This document shows, piece by piece, positions 46,234 to 53,197 of a DNA stretch of 53,197 bases. Numbering within the stretch: position 1 is the first letter of the stretch; each line of letters begins with the position of its first letter. The notes below the pieces were generated by a model. The model did no database searches, was not told where the DNA came from, and was given only the letters and a program-made list of their open reading frames with translations. Made by a program: the position numbers and the translations under genes. The DNA is from Perkinsus chesapeaki (taxonomy: Eukaryota > Perkinsozoa > Perkinsida > Perkinsidae), in the NCBI GenBank assembly GCA_013115145.1, contig JAAPAO010000203.1, positions 1 to 53,197 of the forward strand. The letters are read 5' to 3'.

Positions 46234-48117
46234 ATGAGTTCCGATGGGCCGATCGGTCTGCTGGCATTGCAGTTCACTGCCGAAGAGCAGCTGTGGCGCA
46301 CCACGTACCGTACGTACTTCCGGACCACCGCGACTGTGGTTTCATCTGGCGCCCTGAGAATGGTCGCTGATTCGATAACCCTCTCTTTGTTGGGAGAGGA
46401 CCCTCGGGCCATGTCCTTCGGGTTCGCTGCTCGGTGCTCCCGCAATACCTTTGGCGTCTGCGTGATGGCAGGTAGCCCCCAACAGTGGGTGACTTCGACT
46501 CTCGTGTGGTCAGGTGTGAGCGAGTTTGTAGTGTGTCTCGTGCTGGTTGGTGTGTTTGTATGGCATTTCCAGGAGAAGCTGGGAGATCCCTTTTGGAACC
46601 GCTGGTGCGCTGGGACCTTCTCGTGGTCGGTTTTGACAGGAGCTGCCGAGTGGTTGCCGATGACGGTTTTATCTGCTAAAGTGACAGCCTTAGTGAGTTA
46701 CTCCGGCGACACATGGTCCTGGATAGAGTGCTCGATGGCCGTCACCGTAGCACTGGTAACGACCATAGTATGTACCCTATGTGTGCATGGTGCCCTCCAC
46801 AGAGGTGGTTCTGCTATATTTGTGCCCCATACGATGTCCCAGTATCTCACGTTGCTTACTATGTACTGTACGGGTGTGAGTGTTGGGACATCTTGGTGGT
46901 TGATAATGTAAGTCGGAACGGACTTCGGCAGACTTTTTGATTTCTAATAAACTGCATTAAGGAGTTTCGTAGAATGAGCTCAGCTCTAACTTTGAATCAA
47001 TCTTAATGTCGTTGGAACTTGCATCAAAACTACTTTCTTGGAGGGAGTTGAGGTTCAATTCCTTAACACCTGGCGAGACTTTTTGTAAGGTAATGGAGAT
47101 ATGGCTCCGCTAGCTCAGTAGGCAGAGCGTGTGGCTGTTAACCACAAGGTCGGTGGTTCGAACCCATCGTGGAGCGTTTTGTGGATTATTTGTTTGGAAC
47201 AGTCCGTATTCAGATACGTCACGTTCCTCAAATCCCAGCCAAACTCCTTATTCCTATCACTCTTCTGGTCCGCAGGAGTTACCACAGCAGCTGTGATCTT
47301 TTATAATCGCTATGGTCCGGAACCAATAATGCCCCACGGCAACCACACGTCCTCCTCACTGAAACGCTCAGCGTTGAGCTTCATGGTCTATGCCAGTGTC
47401 GTGTGCACGGCCAATGCGAACCATTCTACTTTGAAGTGTCTGATACAGTCGCTACACTCCTTCAACTTCCCAGTCGATGTGGATGCACAAGGTTTGCTGT
47501 TACTGGCATTCACAGCGTGGTTCGTCACGATGTTTGCTGCCTTTCTCGGTTATTGGATAACGCGAACGACACAAATCGGCTTCGGTGCTTCCGGGCGATT
47601 CTCCCGTATGGCTGTTGATGATGCTGATCACATGCAAAGTCCATGGGGAGTCCTAGCAGAGCAGAGTGCCCTCATAGTAAGTAAACATTTGTCAGAATCG
47701 ATTAGTGGGATACTTGCTTCACCGAGAGCCTTTCCTGATGGATGCATCAGGTCATGACATTCGACTGCCTGTCGCTTCTTTCCGCTTACCAGTGGGGCAC
47801 TGTATCTATGGGCTGCTTCGTGCTACTAATCGGCTCCTGGGCACTTCAATTCACTCCGGTGTAATATTCCTCACATTGCCGTGCGATTCCTGTCTAACAT
47901 AATAGGTATCTCCTTGGTAGTCTCATTTATGCCTCAGTTGTAGTGCTTGGGGTGTCATGGTTTTGCCGTACGTACATTCCGAGCGATGCAGAGAAGGCAA
48001 TGTAAGCGTCGTTCCTCATATTACTGTCCGCGCCTCTCTCTCAGGTACTCTTCTTCACTCCCATTAGGCTTCGAACCTCAGCGGCTGGAGAACCTTCCGC
48101 GGTCACCAATCGAGTAG
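46234..48117 (+). CDS. multi-pass membrane protein, unknown
   Basis: Exons 46234-46907, 47214-47676, 47751-47860, 47906-48001, 48045-48117; 471 residues, all in phase. Starts MSSDGPIGLLALQFTAEEQLWR. About eight to nine hydrophobic segments (EFVVCLVLVGVFVWHF, WIECSMAVTVALVTTIVCTL, SLFLSLFWSAGVTTAAVIFY, LLLLAFTAWFVTMFAAFLGY, LIYASVVVLGVSWF). Sequons NHTS and NHST lie in loops. No transporter signature recognised. The first intron (46908-47213) contains a tRNA-Asn gene on the same strand. Confidence 0.65.
47104..47175 (+). tRNA. trnN-GUU: tRNA-Asn (GTT)
   Basis: Complete cloverleaf: acceptor GCTCCGC/GTGGAGC (one wobble), D-arm with A-box TAGCTCAGTAGGC, anticodon arm TGTGG-CTGTTAA-CCACA, T-arm with B-box GGTTCGAAC, discriminator G, then TTTT. 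Lies inside an intron of the surrounding gene in the same direction. Confidence 0.95.
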
Positions 48118-48246
48118 CCGAAGATCGTGTAAAAGTTGTGTTGCATTTTTTCGTGATCGTTACGGTACCGTTTCATGATGCTTGTTTTGTGCTTTCAATG
48201 CTAAGCCAATAGTTATTGAGAAGTATCACCTGTTCCAGTGTGAAGC

Positions 48247-48828
48247 ATGCAAACGTCTAAAATTACGTTGTCGGCACCGCCAGCTGCGAGGCTTCCTGGC
48301 AAGAGCCTCACCGCTACAAGGTCTTTATGTTCGCTCAATGTAAGATGTTGGCCAATAAGCTCGATATTGGCACCTCTCAGGCACCAGCCGAGCGCCTGCC
48401 GTATCCCCAGGGTAAGCCGCGAACCTTCCTCTATGTTCGAAGTGCCTTGCTCAGAGTCGTCCTTCCCGAAGCTCGCACGTGCATCCTCCGGCGTCGACCT
48501 GAGGCTCACCCACTACCAAGCTATGAGAGAAGCAATTGCCGCTCGAAACAGGTGTGATTGATTTCAATGTGACCCAGCCAGTGTTGCTCACTTTAGCCTT
48601 GTGCTCGGTGCGGGCCTTTATCGAGTTTCTCGTCGGCGCGCTGCGATTCCAGGATACGGCGGGTTCATTCCCTGCAAGGACTCGGCCAACGTTCTTGGCT
48701 GCAGCTACCGCAGAGGTGGGCTATGATGGTTGTCTTTTCATGGAGCATCTTTCTCAGCTAATCTGGTCGCCTCTGAAATCATGGAGAGGTTGAACCCTCA
48801 CCTTCCTCCCGCAGAATCTTTGTGCTGA
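48247..48828 (+). CDS. IPGY-motif protein, likely flagellar (CIMIP2/FAM166-like)
   Basis: Exons 48247-48551, 48597-48715, 48758-48828; up to 164 residues in phase, introns 45 and 42 nt. The central AAIPGYGGFIPCKDSANVLG with CSYRR matches the IPGYxGFIPG...(Y/F)GxTY motif of FAM166/CIMIP2-type microtubule inner proteins of cilia and flagella. Upstream GVDLRLTHYQAMREAIAAR and the end EIMERLNPHLPP are consistent with a small filling protein. The first 60 residues are less convincing; a start at Met 48439 (MFEVPCSESS) is possible. This would fit an organism with motile flagellated cells. Confidence 0.6.
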
Positions 48829-49262
48829 CCTAAGCGTATCAGCCATGAGTTTATGAAAGGTGTTAAATAATTTACCAATTACTCATGCCGTTGCGTGAAC
48901 AGTAACACATCTCTAGGACTCGTACGGATAGAAAGTGCGCAAGAATGCCTCGATGGCTTATAGGCCAAAGTGCCGTTCATCTCGAGTTCGATCCAGTAGT
49001 ACACCGCGAAGATACACGGTTATTCCATACCGTGAAGTACCATAAAATGGCTGCGGTTAGTACTCGCTTATAGGGAGAGTATTAATTTGTGCACCGCGCG
49101 AATGCATCATGCGCCAACAGGAGCTAGACAGTTAATCGATAGCTTCGCCCTTCCCCACACAAACGGTCCCCTTAGCCGCCCTTAGTCGACGGTTTCTAAC
49201 TGAATTTGGCTAGTACGAACTCATCTTGCTTTAATAGTTTCTCTTCGTATCCCTCTTGTTGC
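48829..49262. other. intergenic region with tRNA-like fragment
   Basis: Contains CGAGTTCGATCCAG near 48980 with no foldable cloverleaf. Otherwise promoter sequence of the secreted gene at 49263. Confidence 0.4.
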
Positions 49263-50915
49263 ATGCGAATCGCCACCACTGCCGTCGTGGGCTACTTAGC
49301 CATGGTCAATTCTGTGACCGCCCGCCTCTCTGGCGAAAAGACAGTCTCCGAGAAGACCGCGGTGTTCACTTCGAAGGACGTCGAGAAGTACATTGCTCCT
49401 CAACCTTTCACGTCTTTCATGAAGCTTGGTGGCTCTTCTTCTACGTCGCCTGTTATGGACTGGATAGACAGCAGCATTGCTGGTCTCAAGTCCTGGGCCG
49501 GCTCCGAACTCCTCAGCTGGGGTAAGACGATTATTGATACTCTTGGTGACCATGTTGAAGGGGCTGATATGTATTATAACTTTATCCCAAGACATGTTGC
49601 CACGCTCGAGAATGGTGGCAAATGGCATAACTTCGAAGGTCGGTGTTTCAAAGATATCAAAGTAAGGTCTACCAAGCAGGATGACGGTACTACCAAGATC
49701 GAGGCTGACTACCAGAACGCTGTCTCCTGGACTTGTGCAGAGTACGTTCTCTTCGGCAATGCCGCGGACTTCCAGATGCAGTACAAGATTCATAGAGGCA
49801 CCGAGAGCTATACCTGGTCGGCCGATGACAGCAAGATTCACGTCTTGGATCTTCGTACATCCCTTACGGACGCGGCAGAGGGGATCATCAAGACCGCGGA
49901 TCTTCTACTTGGTCGCGAGCACGTTCTGGACTTCCTGAACCACTTCATGGGTGTCACACTGAACAAGCGCCCTAACCCTGGTGGAGTTGATATAACAGAG
50001 GAGAACATCCATCCCGGCGACGCGGTTCTCGTCACCAACATTCAGGGACAGAGTGCCACGATCATGTGGGGTTCGGGCTCGATGGCCAGCCATACACTCA
50101 TGTTCTTGCGTGAGCCTGAGACCCAGGAGCTTTACACCGTCGAAAGCTGGGCTGGTGGTGTGCGGAAACTTCCCTTCCAGGACTTCTTGAAAGACGACGC
50201 AGGCTGGTATAATAATGCAGTTCTTGTCCCACTCAAGGAGGAGCTTAGAGAGAGCTTTGATAACGATGCTGCCTGGAAGAAGTTCACTTCTGACTTTGAG
50301 GGCAACGACTACGGTTACAGCAACTTCCTCTTCACCACTATCGATACCCTTAAGGGTAACTACCCTTGTATGCCCATGGACAACTATCAAACGTGTCTCT
50401 CATGGGAGTTCATCGAAATCGGCCTCGGTCTGGTTGAGCGTTCTCGTCCCGATATGGCCCAGCTGATCTTCCTTGAGGCTTTCAACCATCGTATGGGTAC
50501 CTCCGAGCTGGGTCTAAATGACCTCTTGAAGTTGGCCGACTCTAAACTTGAAGGAGGTGCAGCGATGCTCCCTGTTATTCCTGAGAACGATGAATGGACA
50601 TATCACACCCATCATAACGGGCAACCCATCGTTGGGCCTTCTCGGGTATGCAGTGCACTCGCGTGCGAGTTACTTCGTGCTGGTGGTGTCTTGGGCGATC
50701 ACGCGTTATCTTGTTCTGAGTTTACTCCCTGGGATATCTACAGTATGGATATTTTTACCACGCCCACGTTCCAGCTTAAGGGTGACTACGCTATCGACTT
50801 GACTCTTCCTCATGCTCTGCCCCTCGGTCAGAAGCCTGTTACTGATGACATGGCAGAGACTTGCGCAACTATCATCACAGACGATTCCTTTTATGCGAGA
50901 GCTCCACATTGCTAG
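49263..50915 (+). CDS. secreted permuted papain-fold (YiiX/NlpC-P60-like) protein
   Basis: Single exon, about 550 residues. Signal peptide MRIATTAVVGYLAMVNSVTA, no later TM. The N-terminal ~200 residues are of unknown fold. Then the core: HPGDAVLVTNIQGQSA (GDxxL strand), GSGSMASHTLMFLREPETQ (catalytic-type His after Ser) and LYTVESWAGGVRKLP, the order seen in permuted papain proteins such as YiiX (His first, Cys later). GNDYGYSNFLF and RVCSALACELLRAGG, with Cys at the start of a helix, complete it. If active it would be a secreted cysteine hydrolase (amidase, peptidase or acyltransferase). The frame is open upstream to 49206, but this Met gives the signal peptide. Intronless. Confidence 0.7.
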   Translation: MRIATTAVVGYLAMVNSVTARLSGEKTVSEKTAVFTSKDVEKYIAPQPFTSFMKLGGSSSTSPVMDWIDSSIAGLKSWAGSELLSWGKTIIDTLGDHVEGADMYYNFIPRHVATLENGGKWHNFEGRCFKDIKVRSTKQDDGTTKIEADYQNAVSWTCAEYVLFGNAADFQMQYKIHRGTESYTWSADDSKIHVLDLRTSLTDAAEGIIKTADLLLGREHVLDFLNHFMGVTLNKRPNPGGVDITEENIHPGDAVLVTNIQGQSATIMWGSGSMASHTLMFLREPETQELYTVESWAGGVRKLPFQDFLKDDAGWYNNAVLVPLKEELRESFDNDAAWKKFTSDFEGNDYGYSNFLFTTIDTLKGNYPCMPMDNYQTCLSWEFIEIGLGLVERSRPDMAQLIFLEAFNHRMGTSELGLNDLLKLADSKLEGGAAMLPVIPENDEWTYHTHHNGQPIVGPSRVCSALACELLRAGGVLGDHALSCSEFTPWDIYSMDIFTTPTFQLKGDYAIDLTLPHALPLGQKPVTDDMAETCATIITDDSFYARAPHC

Positions 50916-51643
50916 AGCTCCCGTTTCCGCCTTCACTGAAGGCTGTTTGGCATTCCTTTTGTCGTATTTTTCCTCGCTTTTGTGCGATTGTTGTAATTAT
51001 GGCCCTTATGCAGGCCGACTTGCTCTCTTTTCTTCCTCACATACTCAAGTCTTCCATTGGAGGCCCTATTCCGTTCGGAGATCGATCACTGTTTTGTCCC
51101 TCCAGCTAGTCTTGAGTTTAAACGTTTCGTATAACTATAATACCCTACAAGCTATAAGCAATACCGTTGGATCCGAGGCTCGCTGTCTCCGCGGGCCCTC
51201 TCTCGACCATTAGGCAGCAAGCAAGCTGGGGTGCATGTAGGCACAATACAGTAGGGGGTATCCTAGACAATAATATTAGACAATGCCAAAGGTACATATG
51301 ACCGGCATGGATCATCAAGTGTTGTAATATCACAGGGTTTTTCTATCATAGACAAACCATGACACATGATAGACAGAGATAGATAGGCAGTCTATGACCA
51401 TACTCACTCTCACGCAAGGTATCACAGTTCAAGGAAACATAACTACCAGGTTATAGTGTCAAGAAGAGCTTCAGGGTGTTAGAGACGGCGGCATTTTTAT
51501 GATCGGGCTATATGCTTTCTAGATCACAGGACAACGCTGTGGACATGACTCATACGACTTATGTACAGAGTCTAAGGTGCAACATCAAAACGGACTCGAT
51601 AATGACAGGAAGACAGAGACAAAAACAAAGGCAGTTGATAACG
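50916..51643. other. convergent intergenic region
   Basis: No gene; 3' UTRs of two convergent genes. Confidence 0.5.
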
Positions 51644-52645
51644 TTACTGTTGCATACCTCTAAGCGGCTTACGTGAAAATGCTCTTGCCCTTAAAGCGGC
51701 TAGCAGCTGTGGACCATAGTAACAAACATTATCAACTTGCAGAAAATTAATATATTTTAATTGAGGGATGAAGTCAACAAGACGTTTATTAACCTCGCTG
51801 CGTTCAGCATCCTCAAGGATATTTGACCCCTTGAGAGTCATCCTGAATGCTGACTCAACGCTATACTGCCAGTGAGCAGGAATGCTAGACAGTCTAGTCG
51901 GTAGGGGCGTCTCCGAGGCTGTCTCCTCAATGTAATCGAACAGTTCCTTGTTTATCTCTTCACTGTTCTCAGAGCCTTGGTGGCAATCCCCATTATCACG
52001 ATAACAAACAATCGAAGGATCCCAATTGGCATCAGAGCATTTCGCTTCACCTTCGAGAACGAACAAATGACCACCTGACAAGCTCTTACTCACAAGACTC
52101 GCATTCGACTTACCCCCTTCAAGCTTAGACATGTTCTTGGCCCCGTCGACAGTTAGGCCACGCAGCTTCTTACACGAACCATCAGATCCGATAGACTGCA
52201 TCAGCTTAAGGTCAGCGAGAACCTTCCAAACCTTCCCTCTGCATTCGTCGTCATCAGGATCATAGTGACTCAAAGATACCACCACCAGTTCATCAGGGTG
52301 AGCATTGGCCCATCCAATGGCGTCTTTGAGGGCATCTTGAAGCTGGGTGAAGATGATAAGAGCACCGTGGTGCATTCGCACTCTCCAGAGTTTACAGGCA
52401 GGTCGGAGGTCGAACGCTCGAGCTCCGCAGTCGAGTTGCTGGGCTAGATTACCATCCTGTGTCTTGGCGACTCTCCAAGCTACATTGGCTCTCGAAATGT
52501 AGCCTGTGGCTGCATCATGCGTTCTGAAAGGGCTGAGATATGGTTGATCACCAATAACGGCTCACCTAATCATTGGCCATTGGTTCAAAGGAATGTTTTG
52601 TCCAAAAGCAACAATGATGGATAAATAGAGGGTGAAACCTATCAT
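51644..52645 (-). CDS. secreted PI-PLC X-domain-like phosphodiesterase
   Basis: Exons about 52645-52567 and 52523-51644, joined by a 43-nt intron; about 319 residues. The first exon codes a signal peptide (MIGFTLYLSIIVAFGQN), then NQWPMIRTHDAATG, the first catalytic-type His/Asp region of the PLC X barrel. AQQLDCGARAFDLRPA (metal-binding or strand 2 region), RVRMHHGALIIF (second His) and HPDELVVVSLSHYD are typical of PI-PLC-X-like TIM barrels. The middle part is Cys-containing and acidic. Whether it cleaves phosphatidylinositol is unknown. The start base is within one or two bases. Confidence 0.75.
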
Positions 52646-52646
52646 T

Positions 52647-53197
52647 ACAAGCACAGGAGCCGACGGGATCTGGCAAAGGAAGAATCGGAATCAGTTTATC
52701 AGGACGGCAGGACTGAAAATAAGAACAATTTGCTACATGCAAGTTTTAAGCGAGAAATCCTTCATTGGTTTCACTGAAAGCTTCTCATTCCCGATGACGC
52801 AAATGCGTTCGTGTGCACACACCAGGGACCCTGGCCCAGGATGTTGGTCAACTCGACACTCATACTCTATTGGGCGAGGAAAAACTGCTTACAATTTCTC
52901 AAGTGGTCTTAAACTCGTCGAAGCGATGATCGATCATGGTGTGAGGCCTGACAAAGATCATTAGTCGTTCACAATCATAGGCGCTGAGTCATAGCTAATG
53001 GCCGCCTGCACGCGTGTTCACCACCACCTGCGGGCCACTGGACGTAATTATACTGGATCAGATGGGCTACTCCGCTTGACCGGGCATCCCTCCTTCGCGG
53101 TGATGATGCGTGATACCATGAGACTCTACACCTTTTCAACGCCTATTTCGACAATAGTAACTTCTATTTCGACAGGCGAGCGAAATTTATGTTAAGA
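52647..53197. other. window end, no recognised gene
   Basis: Promoter side of the PLC-like gene. Open frames here lack starts or domains. Confidence 0.4.

Noticed and set aside
48938-48995. tRNA-like stretch with GAGTTCGATCC
   Set aside because: No acceptor or D-arm can be folded and it is not between clear splice sites.

Overview
This is nuclear DNA of a protist packed with spliceosomal introns. Genes are cut into many exons by GT-AG introns, most of them 36-51 nt long. The standard code applies: TAA, TAG and TGA all end genes. House-keeping genes are of eukaryotic type: UTP18, neuroguidin/LCP5, eIF4E, Sec62, dolichol kinase, adenylosuccinate synthetase, flavocytochrome b2, thiolase and tRNA-Asn. 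Small HMG-box proteins, a flagellar-type IPGY protein, long one-way gene runs and repeated introns suggest an alveolate close to Perkinsus or the dinoflagellate line. That placement is inference, not proof. Exons were joined by hand; where I give exon lists, every junction keeps the reading phase.

Layout. 0.4-7 kb: two copies of a LEA2-like membrane protein around a nine-exon gene on the + strand, then small poorly understood ORFs. 7.9-14.2 kb: J-like protein (-), unknown gene (+), small secreted protein (-), a 13-repeat GWxDH protein (-), UTP18 (-) and a small gene only 17 bp upstream of it. 14.3-21.3 kb: four-TM protein (+), a doubtful multi-TM gene (-), two HMG-box genes (-) and a coiled-coil protein (+). 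21.8-34.5 kb is a minus-strand run: flavocytochrome b2, adenylosuccinate synthetase, an unknown gene, eIF4E, small genes, neuroguidin. 34.8-50.9 kb is a plus-strand run of nine genes: thiolase, Sec62, three unknown genes, dolichol kinase, a multi-TM gene with tRNA-Asn inside an intron, an IPGY protein, and a secreted permuted-papain-like protein. A secreted PLC-X-like enzyme lies at the right end (-).

The most striking feature is in the introns. At least four short sequence families recur inside introns of unrelated genes, often filling the intron from GT to AG and mostly in the sense of transcription. One family carries a tRNA T-arm/B-box block, one a GGCGGAGCGAAGCG core, one a GTATCTTGCA core and one a TTTCGTGGCGC core. 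They look like introners, that is, intron-making mobile elements. One 259-nt intron holds three units in a row, and eIF4E alone has three introner-type introns.

Genes act in core processes (rRNA processing, translation initiation, ER import, N-glycan lipid supply, purine and lactate/acyl metabolism). The secreted papain-like and PLC-like proteins could face the outside or a host. No CRISPR, bacterial or viral region was seen.
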